A stretch of 64,000 nucleotides of DNA from Paenibacillus lautus NBRC 15380 (GCF_004000945.1 NZ_BIMF01000003.1:310001-374000), one strand, 5' to 3'; positions 26,277-36,467 are shown, counted from the first letter of the stretch. Numbers and translations are program-made. The notes: generated by a model from the sequence alone, not told the origin.

Positions 26277-27155
26277 CTATTCCTTAATGGCGCCGATCAA
26301 AACGCCTTTGACGAAATATTTCTGCAAAAACGGATACAGAAGCAGTATCGGCAATGTGGAAACGATAATCGTTGCATATTTAATGGTGTCCGCGATCGCC
26401 ATCCGGTCTCCCGAGGCCTCCGTCATCATGCTGTCGGTCGTATTGGTTATGAGAATTTCCCGAAGCACGAGCTGAAGCGGGAATAGCTCCCGGTCCCTTA
26501 GATAGATGAGCGCTCCGAAATATGAATTCCAATGTCCAACGGCATACCATAAAATCATGACGGCGATAACGGGCATGGACAGCGGAATAATGATCCGGAA
26601 CAGAATGATCAGATCGTTCGCCCCGTCGATTTTCGCCGATTCTTCAAGACTTATCGGAACGGACTGAAAGGCAGTCCGCATAATGATCATATTGAACGTA
26701 CCGATCATCCCGGGGATCAGCATCGCCCAGATCGTGTTCAGCATCCCCAAGTTATTGATCAGCAGATAAGTCGGAATCAGCCCGCCGCCGAAAAACATGG
26801 TGATGACGATCAGCATCATCAGGACATTTTTGAAGTACAAATTTCTGCGGGACAGCACATATGCGCCGATCGCCGTGGCCACCAGATTGATGGCCGTTCC
26901 CGCCACAACGTAGATTAGCGTGTTCCGATATCCCGTCGTAATCATCGGATTGTTAAACACCGCCTTATAGGCTTCGAAGTTAATATCAAGCGGCGCGAAC
27001 AGCAGCCCCCGGTGCTGGGCCAATGAAGCGGGATCGCTGAACGAAGCGAAGGCAACATACACGAACGGATATAAGGTGACGAAGCAGAGGCCCGTCAGGA
27101 TCAACGCATTCAAACAGACGAAGGTTATCTCGCCTGCGGATCGTTTGTTAGCCAT
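26277..27155 (-). CDS. Sugar ABC importer permease (LplC/YtcP-like)
   Basis: A 292-residue six-helix permease. The EAA loop is ISLEESAKIDGANDLIILFRIIIPLSMP, and the C-terminus KYFVKGVLIGAIKE matches the LplC family. The ATG at 27155 follows GAGGGGGG; the frame is open seven codons further upstream. It pairs with the permease at 27170-28117 and shares the overall layout of the importer at 13145-16799, but with enough divergence to suggest another substrate. Confidence 0.92.
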   Translation of the reverse strand: MANKRSAGEITFVCLNALILTGLCFVTLYPFVYVAFASFSDPASLAQHRGLLFAPLDINFEAYKAVFNNPMITTGYRNTLIYVVAGTAINLVATAIGAYVLSRRNLYFKNVLMMLIVITMFFGGGLIPTYLLINNLGMLNTIWAMLIPGMIGTFNMIIMRTAFQSVPISLEESAKIDGANDLIILFRIIIPLSMPVIAVMILWYAVGHWNSYFGALIYLRDRELFPLQLVLREILITNTTDSMMTEASGDRMAIADTIKYATIIVSTLPILLLYPFLQKYFVKGVLIGAIKE

Positions 27156-27169
27156 GGATGCCCCCCTCT

Positions 27170-28117
27170 CTACCACAGTTTATGTTCGCTGACCCGCTTG
27201 CTGATCGAGTTCGCGAGTACAAGCAGGATGAAGCTGACCACCGCATTGAATAAACCAACGGCGGTCGTGAAGCCGTAATCCGTCTCCAGAACCCCTCTTC
27301 TGTAGACAAAGGTCGAGATCACGTCTGCCGTTTCATAAGTAAGCGGGCTGTACATCAGCAATACTTTTTCGCTGCCAACGCTAAGCATGGAGCCCATATT
27401 GAGAATGAAAATGATGATGATCGTCGGCAGCATGCCCGGCAGCGTAATGTGCAGCATCTGTTTCCAGCGGCCTGCGCCGTCCATCTTAGCCGCTTCGTAA
27501 AGGGTCGGATCAATGGTGGCGATGGCAGCAAGATAAATGATCGAACCCCAGCCCACGCCTTGCCAAATGCCGGAGCCGACATATATCGTACGGAACCAGC
27601 TGGCCTCGCTCATGAACGGAATCGATTCGATGCCGAAAAAGCCCAGAATCTGATTCACCAAGCCATCTCTTGCGAGGAAATCGAACATGATCCCGGTCAC
27701 GACGACGATGGATACGAAATGTGGCAAATATGATATCGTCTGAACCGTACGCTTAAACAGCCGGCTGCGGATTTCGTTCAGCAGCAGGGCAAGGATAATC
27801 GGTGCCGGAAACGCGAAGATGAGCTCATAGACATTGATCAGCACGGTATTGCGCAGAAGGCGTTCGAAATAATAGCTGTTAAAGAAATTGCGGAAATGCT
27901 CAAATCCGATCCACTCGCTTCCCCAAATGCCGTCGGCAATGCTGAAATCTTTGAAAGCCATCAACAGACCGTACATCGGTCCATAGTGGAAGACGGCATA
28001 GTATAGAATGACGGGAAGCGCCAGTATGTAGACGAATTTGTTCCGTTTCAAATCGTTCGCAATCGTTGTCCATTTCCCTTTGCGATGCTCGAAGGGATAC
28101 TTCTGGGTGGCTGACAA
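27170..28117 (-). CDS. Sugar ABC importer permease (LplB/YteP-like)
   Basis: A 315-residue permease with first helix FVYILALPVILYYAVFHYGP, EAA loop TLYEAAKMDGAGRWKQMLHITLPGML and end SISKRVSEHKLW. A TTG at 28135 overlaps the GGAGGGAGGG ribosome site; the TTG at 28117, 7 bases after it, is the more likely start. It is transcribed after the binding-protein gene with about 100 bases between them, a gap that holds the 21-bp tandem repeat. Confidence 0.9.
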   Translation of the reverse strand: MSATQKYPFEHRKGKWTTIANDLKRNKFVYILALPVILYYAVFHYGPMYGLLMAFKDFSIADGIWGSEWIGFEHFRNFFNSYYFERLLRNTVLINVYELIFAFPAPIILALLLNEIRSRLFKRTVQTISYLPHFVSIVVVTGIMFDFLARDGLVNQILGFFGIESIPFMSEASWFRTIYVGSGIWQGVGWGSIIYLAAIATIDPTLYEAAKMDGAGRWKQMLHITLPGMLPTIIIIFILNMGSMLSVGSEKVLLMYSPLTYETADVISTFVYRRGVLETDYGFTTAVGLFNAVVSFILLVLANSISKRVSEHKLW

Positions 28118-28191
28118 TCGAATCCCTCCCTCCAAATCAATTTATATTGCGCCAAGAGCGGCGGAGTCTGCATGTTTCCGCCGCTTCAGGA

Positions 28192-28233
28192 CGTTTACCG
28201 TTTACCGCTTACCGTTTACCGTTTACCGCTTAC
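28192..28233. repeat. Tandem repeat: six CG(T/C)TTAC heptamers, two exact 21-bp units
   Basis: Two exact 21-base units, each CGTTTAC-CGTTTAC-CGCTTAC. On the minus strand the repeat begins inside the last codons and stop of the binding-protein gene (stop at 28223-28225) and runs into the gap before the permease. Confidence 0.9.
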
Positions 28234-29830
28234 CGTAACGCTCCAAGGCTTTCTGCTGTATTTCCAGAGCTTCGGCAAGACCCATGGATTCAATGGTTTT
28301 TACATACTTGTCAAACTGATCCAAAGGTTCGGCACCCATGACGAACTTCAAGTACATCTCGTCCTTGTACGTGTTGATGTCCGTCATGATGGAAGCATAG
28401 CGGCTGCTCTCGGATTGAGTCGGCGTTGTGCGCGGCATTTTCTTCTCCATGGTCGGCTCTGCCCAGATGATCTTGGACTCCAGCTGATCCGGCTCGGTCG
28501 TGTATTGTTGATCGAACCGAATATCAAGCATGAACGGCCCGCTGAAGGTTGCGCGGTTGTGCTTGGACATGGACTGAATCACTGGCAGTCCGGAAGGGTC
28601 CTTCAATACTTCGGGCTTAAATATCGGCTTGCCGTCCTCCATCGAATAGCTGACGCCCTCTTTTCCGAAGTTAAACAATAGGGTGCCTTCCTCGGAATAG
28701 CCGTAATCCAGCCACTTCACCGTTTCAATCGGGTTTTTGTTGCTGGTGGTAACCGCTGCCCCGATTCCGTTAAACGCATGGTCCTTGTATCCCCAGATTT
28801 GCTTGTCTCCCTTGTTCATCACAGGGTAAGGGGCTGCCACCAATCTGAAGTTCGGATCTTTATCCTTCATGAGCGTTCCATACTTGCCGATCCCGCTGCC
28901 GGTGTATAGAATCGCTGATCCGATTTGCCCGCCCGTAATTTTGGCCTCCAGCATTTTCTCATCGGTCGTCGCAAAGTCTTGATCAAGCAAGCCTTCCTTG
29001 TACCACTGGTTCATGAGCGTCAGGAACTCCTTAAACCTCGGGTCCGTCGGGCCGTATTTAACCTGACCTTCCTCTTGATAAAACCCGGCATTAATACCCC
29101 ATGCCCCGAGAAAAGCGGTTGTTGTATCGACATCTCCTTTCGTCAGATACAGGGGAATCTCATCCGCCTTGCCATTACCGTTCGGATCTTGCTCCTTAAA
29201 AGCCTTCAATACGTTGTACCATTCATCAACCGTGGTCGGCATCGATAGCCCCAGCTTATCGAGCCAATCCTGCCGGATCGTCGGTCCGAGAAATACCTTA
29301 AGCTTGTCGTCGGTGCGCAGAAACGGGAACACGTAGATGCTGCCGTCATCGGTCGTAATTTCCTTCTTCCACTCCGGATGCTCCTCGAGCACCTTTTTAA
29401 AGTTCGGGGCATATTGATCGATCAAATCATTGAGTTTGATGATTTTGCCGTCTTTGATCGCCTTCTCCGGTCCCCCCGGATAGCCGGCCCATGAATATTC
29501 AATCACGTCCGGGAGTTTATCCGAGGTCATCATGAGGTTGAACTGCTCCGTCGCCTGCTGGCCCTGCGGAGGATGCTGAAAATCCACTTTCACCCCGGTG
29601 ATCCTCTCCAGCTCCTTATAAGCCTCGATTTCGTTATAACTCTTCATCGTAGCGGACACCTGGCTAACGATTTGCACCCAATACGTCAGTTCCGATAGAA
29701 CCGGAGGGTCTTCCGGGTCCGACGCTACCTCCGGTTGTTCCTTGGCAGGACCGCCGCACCCTGCCGCCGTAATGGCCATGGTGACGGCAAGCAAAACAAT
29801 CCAGAATACTTTAAACCTGTTGACCTTCAT
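28223..29830 (-). CDS. Sugar ABC importer substrate-binding lipoprotein (LplA-like)
   Basis: A 535-residue solute-binding protein. The signal peptide (FWIVLLAVTMAITAAGC) ends in a lipobox AAGC, so it is a lipoprotein on the outer face of the membrane. DPNGNGKADEIPLYLTKGD is shared with the binding protein at 13145-14773. The frame is open 24 codons further up, but GGGAGG is 9 bases before the ATG at 29830. It heads the second glycan operon: binding protein, two permeases, GH29, AraC sensor, GH88. The ligand is probably a fucosylated or uronate-containing oligosaccharide, by context. Confidence 0.9.
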   Translation of the reverse strand: MKVNRFKVFWIVLLAVTMAITAAGCGGPAKEQPEVASDPEDPPVLSELTYWVQIVSQVSATMKSYNEIEAYKELERITGVKVDFQHPPQGQQATEQFNLMMTSDKLPDVIEYSWAGYPGGPEKAIKDGKIIKLNDLIDQYAPNFKKVLEEHPEWKKEITTDDGSIYVFPFLRTDDKLKVFLGPTIRQDWLDKLGLSMPTTVDEWYNVLKAFKEQDPNGNGKADEIPLYLTKGDVDTTTAFLGAWGINAGFYQEEGQVKYGPTDPRFKEFLTLMNQWYKEGLLDQDFATTDEKMLEAKITGGQIGSAILYTGSGIGKYGTLMKDKDPNFRLVAAPYPVMNKGDKQIWGYKDHAFNGIGAAVTTSNKNPIETVKWLDYGYSEEGTLLFNFGKEGVSYSMEDGKPIFKPEVLKDPSGLPVIQSMSKHNRATFSGPFMLDIRFDQQYTTEPDQLESKIIWAEPTMEKKMPRTTPTQSESSRYASIMTDINTYKDEMYLKFVMGAEPLDQFDKYVKTIESMGLAEALEIQQKALERYGKR

Positions 29831-30013
29831 TATCATTTGCCTCCCTTTTCCTTTGCTTGTTGTGTGAACTTCTGGTTTGTTAAGCACCACCTTACTGAAC
29901 ATTTTGGCGATTGAACACTGCCGTGTTTTCTAATTGTGCAATATTTTTTTAAGGCAGTACATTGTCTATATTTAATCTTGGACTGACTTATTTCATGATG
30001 ATGGCCATTACAG

Positions 30014-30048
30014 AAATGAAGGGCGGCCATTTCGGCCGCCCTTCATTT
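30014..30048 (-). terminator. Strong hairpin between the M60 gene and the importer operon
   Basis: A perfect 15-bp stem (AAATGAAGGGCGGCC with GGCCGCCCTTCATTT, 5-base loop) 10 bases after the M60 stop. The trailing T-run is weak on the minus strand (CATTTCTG), but stem strength makes a terminator likely. Confidence 0.7.
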
Positions 30049-30057
30049 CGCAAGCTG

Positions 30058-33000
30058 CTAGGAAGCCGAGCTGCGGCTTCGGATGTAGTCTATGTCTCCA
30101 AGAAGCAGCTCCGCGAAGCCGAAATCGAGATGCTTGCCCTGCTGCGCCTTAATGGCATTCTCCAGCGAAGTGATCGCATCCTCAGCTGCTTCGCTTCCGG
30201 CCGGATGCTGCTGGAGATCCGCGATTTTGGCCAATATGCTTTGGGAGATGCCATGATTATCGATCCAGCCCTTCTCTTCCCCTGCTCTCACGATATCGTC
30301 GAGCTGTTCCTGATCGACAACGACTTCAAACGGGTATTCGCGAACCGAAATATTCCCGGCTGCATCTTCTGCCGTTATCCGAATGGAGTGCGGTCCTGCT
30401 GTCAGCGTTAAGGGCTCTCTAACCAGCGTTTCGGCAGCTTCCTTGCCATCCAGTTCCACGATAACACCGGATACGCCGCTTAATGAGTCCGTGATTTGAG
30501 GTGAAATGGTGAAACGCTCGGTTTGGTATACGGACTGGGTCACGTTTGCCGTGATTTCCGGGCCGGTCCGGTCGATCTTCACCGTCTTGGAAGCTTCGTC
30601 GCTGGTCACACCCGACATCGCGGCTGCCCGGGCATGTATCGTTGTCTGGCCTTCCGCTTCTACAAGTATGGGAGCCGTGTAATCCGTCCATTTGCCTTCG
30701 GATCCGATCTTGTACTGGCTTCGCATGCCCGCCGCTTCAGCTTCCGCTGTCATGGCAACGGTGACCTTCACCGATTCACGGTTCCATTCGCCGTCCGTGT
30801 CGGCCTTGATCTCGGGAGGAGCGTTCAGCGTATGCGTCTCCCGCAGCCGCCACACCTCCTGCGAAGGCATCGGCAGATTCAGGGCGTCAACGCGGGAACG
30901 AACTTCTTCTTTGGAATACGGAAGCGCCCATTTATCGAAGAACTCCGTCAGATTCTCGCCTGCGATGGTGGATGCCATGATCACAAACGTATCGATTTCC
31001 TGTTGGTTCGTCGCAGGCAGCTGCGATGCTGGCAGCTCCCGGTACGCCTTATGAAGCTCAGCGTAGAAATCCCATCCGTAAGCTAGCGACAGCTGACGGA
31101 ACATCACGAGATAACCGAAGAGATCCAGCTGGCCCGAACTGCCGAACGACTTGTTTGGTATGTCGCTTTCGATATAATCAAAAGCGCGGTCGTAGAAGTC
31201 CTTTCCTTCCGCGTTCCGAATCAATAAGTTGCTGCTGTTGCCGAATTTTTCTTGGACATATAAAGAATAAATATTAACGGTAATTTCGCCCGTTACGTTC
31301 CAGTTCCAAGCTCCTTGCTGATATTCGTGGCCGGTCTCGTGCCAGAAGCCCCATCCACCTTGCGTTACGCGGGATATGTCAACGGCATGACCCGCGGAAG
31401 GATCAATGTGGAACATGATGGGATAGCCGGCATGCATATAACCCGCGCTAATCTGTCGATCCGCAACATAACGGAACGGAAGGTCTATACTCTTATGCGG
31501 CAGCGGTTGATTCGGGGAAAGCCCTGCAACTTCCTCTGTATAGTCCACGATCGCGTCCCACTTCTCCAGTAATTGCTGCGGATCTCCAAGCTGCCTGATA
31601 TACTCTGACGGAAGCGTCAAGATCACTCTGCGTCCCTGCAGCTCGGCCCAGGGAGCAGGATAATCACGAACAGCGACCTGCCATTGATCGGGAGAGGTCT
31701 CTCCGAGGATATAATACGGCGCTTGAACCCCGCCGCTGATTTCAATATTCTTCTCAACGCCAGGCTGCGGCTTGGTTGGAATCAGGTAAATCAGACCGCC
31801 ATACGGGCTGCGAATCCGATTTTCACCCGGAAGAAGCGGCTTTCGCTGCGTTATGACCGGAGGTCTTTCCCATTCTGTTTTACTTGTCAAATTGTCCGTG
31901 TGTGCCCCAACCTGCACATCCAGATGCTGCGTGCCTTCAGGGACCTGAACCGTCACCCATTCCCCAGCCGGCGCGTATATCCCCGTGCTGATCCAATTCT
32001 TTGGAACCGTGCCTTGACGTAAATAGTCAAAGGTTGAATAATCAAAATTCACGTGAACGGATTGTCCCGTCACTCGCGGGGTGTCCACCGGAACGGCTCC
32101 AGGAAATTGATCGGCATAAGGGGATTGGGGTGCCGTCAGATCATTGCCGATCCTCCCTAATTGAAAAGCTAACAATGCACTGGTATAGGGCGCCTTGGAA
32201 CGATCCAGCGGAAACGTAAGCTGGGACTCCAAATCGCTGGCATCCTGCTCGATCACGGCATACAGCTGACTTTGAGGGGTGATGCTGCTGACGGTTCCAC
32301 CGGTCACCGAAGCGATGACCTGCAGCTTCTTATCCGCGCCGGCGCCAGGCCGTCCGACGTTCACCTGATCCGGTGACAGCGTTCCAGCCTCAATCGCCTC
32401 GGCCTGCTCCAGCAGCTTTAGCGAATGATAATTGGCGGATTGCTCCGGTGTCAATTTGGGCAAGGTTTCCGTTCGAGTCGACGCCGTATTGTTCATCAGA
32501 CCAAGACCCATCCGGTTCAATAGGCGCTGCACCGGGAAATCTTCACTGAGCCTGCCCGAGCGGCCCTGATATTCATTCCCGAGAAAGACATGCGGATACT
32601 GCTCCATCACCCATCCCTTTAAAGGGACTACAACATGACCACCCTGCGCGACGTAATCCTCGAGGACGTCGACCTCACTATCCTTCAGCGTGCCGTCAAC
32701 ATAAGCTACGGGGTAGCGGGACGGATCCAAATGCTCAGGCGTGAATTGCTCCAACCGGACCAGATCGATCGGCACATCGGTTTCGATGGTATAATTCTTC
32801 CACGTTGCCGACAACATAGGCAATCGGCCCTTGCCTTCCAATGCCTCCTGATAGGTCAACGTCTCGGAATCCTCGGTCAGCCACAGGAGGATGTTACGGG
32901 CCACCGTCTTCCGCTCATCGGTAATATCGGGGGAAAACTTGAAATAAGAATCGTCGCCTGCAACAACGACTTTGCCTTTTCCGTAACGGGCAGCCGCAAG

Positions 33001-33300
33001 AATTGGCGTCGTGTCCGGGTTGACCGCCAGGACGAAGGCTTGGTCTCCGATGGCGGCACCCCCCCCGTTATACGTGGCCGATACCGTCGGATAACCGGAC
33101 AAATCCTTGTAAATAACATCCAGATCCTGTTGAGTCGCCATATTCGCGGCCGTGTTTGAGTCTAATGAATGAACATCAGCCTGCTCTGTCATACCATTGG
33201 CCGCCATCAGTGTCTTTCCTGCTGGCGGAACGGCCACAAGCACGCACGCAACTGCCAATAACAGCTTCAGCCACTTTTTGGTGTGGAAACCCATAGTCAA
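30058..33300 (-). CDS. Secreted M60 family metallopeptidase, large form
   Basis: A 1080-residue secreted zinc peptidase. A signal peptide (KKWLKLLLAVACVLVAVPPAG) opens the protein. The N-terminal region contains an AARYGKGKVVVAGDD segment like the Rossmann-type domain that precedes M60 in vertebrate TCAF proteins. The M60 catalytic site is HETGHEYQQ (HExxH at about residues 654-658), with a downstream Glu in GEITVNIYSLYVQE. The last ~230 residues hold two Ig-like modules (SQYKIGSEGKWTDYTAPI; IDRTGPEITANVTQS). M60 enzymes cleave mucin-type O-glycoproteins. The TTG at 33300 is 8 bases after AAAGGAG; the ATG at 33294 is also possible. A paralogue is at 36468-38969. Confidence 0.88.
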   Translation of the reverse strand: MTMGFHTKKWLKLLLAVACVLVAVPPAGKTLMAANGMTEQADVHSLDSNTAANMATQQDLDVIYKDLSGYPTVSATYNGGGAAIGDQAFVLAVNPDTTPILAAARYGKGKVVVAGDDSYFKFSPDITDERKTVARNILLWLTEDSETLTYQEALEGKGRLPMLSATWKNYTIETDVPIDLVRLEQFTPEHLDPSRYPVAYVDGTLKDSEVDVLEDYVAQGGHVVVPLKGWVMEQYPHVFLGNEYQGRSGRLSEDFPVQRLLNRMGLGLMNNTASTRTETLPKLTPEQSANYHSLKLLEQAEAIEAGTLSPDQVNVGRPGAGADKKLQVIASVTGGTVSSITPQSQLYAVIEQDASDLESQLTFPLDRSKAPYTSALLAFQLGRIGNDLTAPQSPYADQFPGAVPVDTPRVTGQSVHVNFDYSTFDYLRQGTVPKNWISTGIYAPAGEWVTVQVPEGTQHLDVQVGAHTDNLTSKTEWERPPVITQRKPLLPGENRIRSPYGGLIYLIPTKPQPGVEKNIEISGGVQAPYYILGETSPDQWQVAVRDYPAPWAELQGRRVILTLPSEYIRQLGDPQQLLEKWDAIVDYTEEVAGLSPNQPLPHKSIDLPFRYVADRQISAGYMHAGYPIMFHIDPSAGHAVDISRVTQGGWGFWHETGHEYQQGAWNWNVTGEITVNIYSLYVQEKFGNSSNLLIRNAEGKDFYDRAFDYIESDIPNKSFGSSGQLDLFGYLVMFRQLSLAYGWDFYAELHKAYRELPASQLPATNQQEIDTFVIMASTIAGENLTEFFDKWALPYSKEEVRSRVDALNLPMPSQEVWRLRETHTLNAPPEIKADTDGEWNRESVKVTVAMTAEAEAAGMRSQYKIGSEGKWTDYTAPILVEAEGQTTIHARAAAMSGVTSDEASKTVKIDRTGPEITANVTQSVYQTERFTISPQITDSLSGVSGVIVELDGKEAAETLVREPLTLTAGPHSIRITAEDAAGNISVREYPFEVVVDQEQLDDIVRAGEEKGWIDNHGISQSILAKIADLQQHPAGSEAAEDAITSLENAIKAQQGKHLDFGFAELLLGDIDYIRSRSSAS

Positions 33301-33406
33301 CCGTTCAACTCCTTTGTCGATGATTTCGTAATCACAATGAGAAACGAATAATTTCGATTCCACCTCCCCCTGCGGCCCCTTTTTCCCACGTCTTAAATAT
33401 AAAACG

Positions 33407-33465
33407 GCCGCCCGGAACACCATACAGTCGATTTTTAAGATCGGGCTGTATTTTCTCCGGGCGGC
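33407..33465 (-). terminator. Long hairpin terminator of the kbl-tdh-XRE operon
   Basis: Outer arms GCCGCCCGGA (33407-33416) and TCCGGGCGGC (33456-33465) with an inner ATACAGTCGAT/ATCGGGCTGTAT stem; the minus strand continues CGTTTTATATTT. It lies about 60 bases after the XRE stop and upstream of the M60 gene. Confidence 0.7.
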
Positions 33466-33523
33466 ACTAACTTTTTTTAATATTCGGTTGACGGTAATCA
33501 AACGGTATGACTGTTTCTAATGA

Positions 33524-34093
33524 TCAGCCCCTGGCTGCGGCATCCGCATAGAAAATAATCGTGTAAAATTTCGTTGTCTCGTTGCCAGGGTTCACGTACC
33601 GATGGGGCCGGTTAGCCGAGAAATGCACGGAGCTTCCGGCAGGCACGGTGTAGCTTTCATCTTCGCGCCAGAGCTCCAGCTCCCCCTGATGCACAAAAAT
33701 ATACTCCTCAACGCCATCATTATGAGCTTCAGATCCGTGATCGCAGCCCGGATCCATCATAACCATGTAGGACTCAAATTTAGTGCGCAGATTGTAGGAG
33801 AACAAAGGGTATACCCGGTACGCGCCTTCGGCCTCGTGAAAAGGCTCCACGTCCTCCGGTGATACCACGGTTACTTCGGTTTCCGCCTCTTCGATGAGCG
33901 TGGTGAATGAAATGCCGAGACCGCTAACGATGCGCCATAATACGGAGATCGTCGGGTTGGAATCCCCCCGCTCGATCTGTCCCAGCATGGCTTTGCTTAC
34001 ACCGGTCAACTCGGCTACGTTATCGAGGCTGAGGCCCCGTGATTTGCGGATGGCTTGCAGATTTCTCCCTACTTTTTTATGAATGGGTTCCAA
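33524..34093 (-). CDS. XRE family regulator with C-terminal cupin
   Basis: A 189-residue regulator. An XRE helix-turn-helix (LQAIRKSRGLSLDNVAELTGVSKAMLGQIERGDSNPTI, residues about 12-50) is joined to a cupin_2 sensor (EEYIFVHQGELELW, VPAGSSVHFSANRPHRY, about 125-175). It starts with TTG, 12 bases after AGGAGG; the nearby ATG is out of frame. It lies 33 bases after tdh in the same direction, so it is probably the third gene of the threonine-degradation operon and its regulator, responding to an amino acid or its product. Confidence 0.88.
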   Translation of the reverse strand: MEPIHKKVGRNLQAIRKSRGLSLDNVAELTGVSKAMLGQIERGDSNPTISVLWRIVSGLGISFTTLIEEAETEVTVVSPEDVEPFHEAEGAYRVYPLFSYNLRTKFESYMVMMDPGCDHGSEAHNDGVEEYIFVHQGELELWREDESYTVPAGSSVHFSANRPHRYVNPGNETTKFYTIIFYADAAARG

Positions 34094-34126
34094 GTGTAAC
34101 CATATCCTCCTTCTGAAACTAAGCCG

Positions 34127-35095
34127 TTAACTGATCTTGCTCTGATCCGCTTGCGGCTTCTCCATAAGCTTTGACACCATATCATCGGTCATATGGTTCA
34201 AATCATATTGTACATCAAATCCCCATTCTTCGCGTGCTGCAGTTGCATCGATGGAATCCGGCCATTCATTCGCAATCGCTTGACGGACAGGATCCACGTT
34301 ATAGTCGAGGCTGAAATCCGGTATGTGCCGACGGATGCTGGCCGCAATCCCCTCAGGATCAACGCTCATTGCCGTGACATTAAAGGCATTACGGTGCTTC
34401 AGCTTGGACGGATCCGCTTCCATCAATGTAATGATGGCGGAAATCGCATCCGGCATGTACATCATGTCAAGGTATGTCCCTTTATCAATATAAGAAGTGT
34501 AGCTGCCATTGCGGATGGCGTCTACATACATCTCAACCGCATAATCCGTCGTTCCACCGCCTGGAGGCGCGGAGTGGGAGATCAGCCCTGGAAAGCGCAA
34601 TCCGCGGGTATCCACTCCGAATTTATGGTAATAGTAGTCACACAACAGCTCACCGGAGACCTTGCTGACTCCATACATCGTTAACGGGCGCTGCAGCGTG
34701 TCTTGCGGCGTTGCTCGTTTCGGGGTGTCCGCTCCGAATGCCGCGATGGAGCTCGGCGTAAAGAACTGGCAGGATAATGCCCGTGCCGTCTCGAGCGCGC
34801 TTAACAAACCGCCCATGTTCAGGTTCCACGCCAGGGCCGGATTGGATTCTGCCTTGGCGGACAACAGGGCTGCAAGGTGGATAATCGTATCCGCCCGGTG
34901 CTCTTTGGCCGCTTCGTGGAAAGCGTGGTGGTCGGTTACATCCAGTATTCTGAACGGACCTGATTGCACCGTTTCATGCTGAATTTGGCGAATGTCCGTT
35001 GCTAGAACCGCTTCTTCGCCATATATCTTCCGCAATTTTGCCACCAGGTCTGAGCCAATCTGACCGAGCGCACCGGTTACCATAATTCGTTTCAT
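34127..35095 (-). CDS. tdh: L-threonine 3-dehydrogenase, short-chain (epimerase-like) type
   Basis: A 322-residue NAD-dependent enzyme of the extended SDR family. It shows [11 protein letters not shown] (nucleotide fold), [18 protein letters not shown] (catalytic Ser region) and the YGVSK catalytic Tyr-Lys motif near residue 140. It oxidises L-threonine to 2-amino-3-ketobutyrate. The ATG at 35095 is 8 bases after AAGGGGG; a GTG one codon earlier is possible. It follows kbl by 14 bases; kbl next to an SDR of this kind is a strong signature of threonine degradation. Confidence 0.9.
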   Translation of the reverse strand: MKRIMVTGALGQIGSDLVAKLRKIYGEEAVLATDIRQIQHETVQSGPFRILDVTDHHAFHEAAKEHRADTIIHLAALLSAKAESNPALAWNLNMGGLLSALETARALSCQFFTPSSIAAFGADTPKRATPQDTLQRPLTMYGVSKVSGELLCDYYYHKFGVDTRGLRFPGLISHSAPPGGGTTDYAVEMYVDAIRNGSYTSYIDKGTYLDMMYMPDAISAIITLMEADPSKLKHRNAFNVTAMSVDPEGIAASIRRHIPDFSLDYNVDPVRQAIANEWPDSIDATAAREEWGFDVQYDLNHMTDDMVSKLMEKPQADQSKIS

Positions 35096-35111
35096 CACTT
35101 GTGCCCCCTTA

Positions 35112-36302
35112 TTAGATCAGACCCAGCTCGCGTCCGATGGTTTCATATGCGGAAAGTGCGCGATCCAGCATCTCCTTCGTATGGATGGCGGTTGGCATAT
35201 TCCGAACTCTTCCCGTGCCTTTTGGCACCGTCGGGAATACGATCGATTTGGCATACACGCCTTCTTCGTACAATCTGGTGCTGAATTTCTGGGTGGTTGC
35301 TTCATCTCCAATGATGCAAGGCGTAATCGGAGTTTCCGTACGGCCGACAGAATAGCCAAGATTTTTGAGCCCTTCCTGCAGGTATCTAGTGTTCTCCCAC
35401 AGCTTCATCTGCAGATCTTTGCTGTTCCGCAGGATGTCGATAGCCGTGATGCAAGCGGCTACGGTGCCTGGAGGCAGCGCCGTGGAGAACAGGAACGGCC
35501 GGCTGCGGACCTTGAGCCAATCCACCAGATCCTGGGATCCGGCAACATAACCGCCGACGGCTCCAACCGCCTTGGACAGCGTGCCGATCTGAATATCTAC
35601 CCGCTCCGATAAACCGAAATGCTTCACCGTACCCGCACCGTTACCAAGTACACCCGATCCATGCGCGTCATCTACATAAGTGATCAAATCATAGGTTTCG
35701 GCAATCTCCACGATTTCGGGGAGCTTCGCAATATCGCCGTCCATCGAGAACACGCCGTCGGTAATAACCATAATTTTGTTATATAAACCGGATTCTCTCG
35801 CTTCTTTCGCTTTCGAACGCAGATCGTCCATGTCCGAATGGTTAAAACGAATAACCTTCGCCTTGGTCAATCGGCAGCCGTCAATAATGGACGCATGGTT
35901 TAATTCATCCGACAAAATCGCATCCCCGGCACCCATCACCGCCGAGATCGCCGCCATATTGCAATTGAAACCGGACTGATACGTCAGCACCGCTTCGGTT
36001 CCCTTGAACTGCGCAAGCTTCTCCTCAAGCTCTACATGAAGTGCAAGCGTTCCGTTAATGGAGCGAACAGCGCCGCTTCCGGTCCCGAAATCGGTCGTAG
36101 CCCGGATGGCCGCTTCTTTCAAACGCTCATCATTCGCCAGTCCGAGATAGTTGTTGGAAGATAAATTCACGAATTCACGACCCTGAATGGTAATAAGCGG
36201 GCCATTCGGACTTTCAAGAGGCTGGATGGTATTATAGAGTCCTTGCTGCTTGAGTTCCGTTAGATTATCCTGTAAGAAAGCGCTTAACGATTGACTGGAC
36301 AT
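35112..36302 (-). CDS. kbl: Glycine C-acetyltransferase (2-amino-3-ketobutyrate CoA ligase)
   Basis: A 396-residue alpha-oxoamine synthase that splits 2-amino-3-ketobutyrate with CoA into glycine and acetyl-CoA, using PLP. It shows [43 protein letters not shown] and the Schiff-base lysine in [19 protein letters not shown] is 8 bases before the ATG. It heads the operon kbl-tdh-XRE, and a clear promoter lies at 36359-36387. It is distinguished from BioF by length, by the start [20 protein letters not shown] and by the tdh neighbour. Confidence 0.94.
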   Translation of the reverse strand: MSSQSLSAFLQDNLTELKQQGLYNTIQPLESPNGPLITIQGREFVNLSSNNYLGLANDERLKEAAIRATTDFGTGSGAVRSINGTLALHVELEEKLAQFKGTEAVLTYQSGFNCNMAAISAVMGAGDAILSDELNHASIIDGCRLTKAKVIRFNHSDMDDLRSKAKEARESGLYNKIMVITDGVFSMDGDIAKLPEIVEIAETYDLITYVDDAHGSGVLGNGAGTVKHFGLSERVDIQIGTLSKAVGAVGGYVAGSQDLVDWLKVRSRPFLFSTALPPGTVAACITAIDILRNSKDLQMKLWENTRYLQEGLKNLGYSVGRTETPITPCIIGDEATTQKFSTRLYEEGVYAKSIVFPTVPKGTGRVRNMPTAIHTKEMLDRALSAYETIGRELGLI

Positions 36303-36358
36303 ATGAAATTCCTCCCGTGGATCCGAAGTATCTTAACGTACATATCATTTACCATTCC

Positions 36359-36387
36359 ATTGTATGCAAAAAGTCACATGCATGCAA
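36359..36387 (-). promoter_or_regulatory. Sigma-A promoter of the kbl-tdh operon
   Basis: On the minus strand TTGCAT (36382-36387), a 17-base spacer, then TACAAT (36359-36364), about 57 bases upstream of the kbl start. The surroundings are AT-rich with TTGTATA/TTTGTACA-like repeats that could bind the XRE-cupin protein. Confidence 0.65.
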
Positions 36388-36423
36388 TATCCTGTACAAA
36401 AATATGTTATATTGTATAAACAA

Positions 36424-36459
36424 AAAAGCCATGCTTCCTCAATCGAGAAAGCATGGCTT
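36424..36459 (-). terminator. Rho-independent terminator after the second M60 gene
   Basis: Stem AAGCCATGCTTCC (36426-36438) with GAAAGCATGGCTT (36447-36459); the minus strand ends in TTTTTTG. It starts 9 bases after the M60 stop. Confidence 0.85.
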
Positions 36460-36467
36460 CTTCATGG

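Noticed and set aside
28192..28233. Possible CRISPR-like repeats
   Set aside because: The units are 7 or 21 bases in direct tandem without spacers, so this is a simple tandem repeat.
28038..28681. Plus-strand frames with YRLPFTVYRLP repeats
   Set aside because: The repeated peptide is only the translation of the 7-bp tandem repeat; the frames are antisense to the binding-protein gene and lack a start site.
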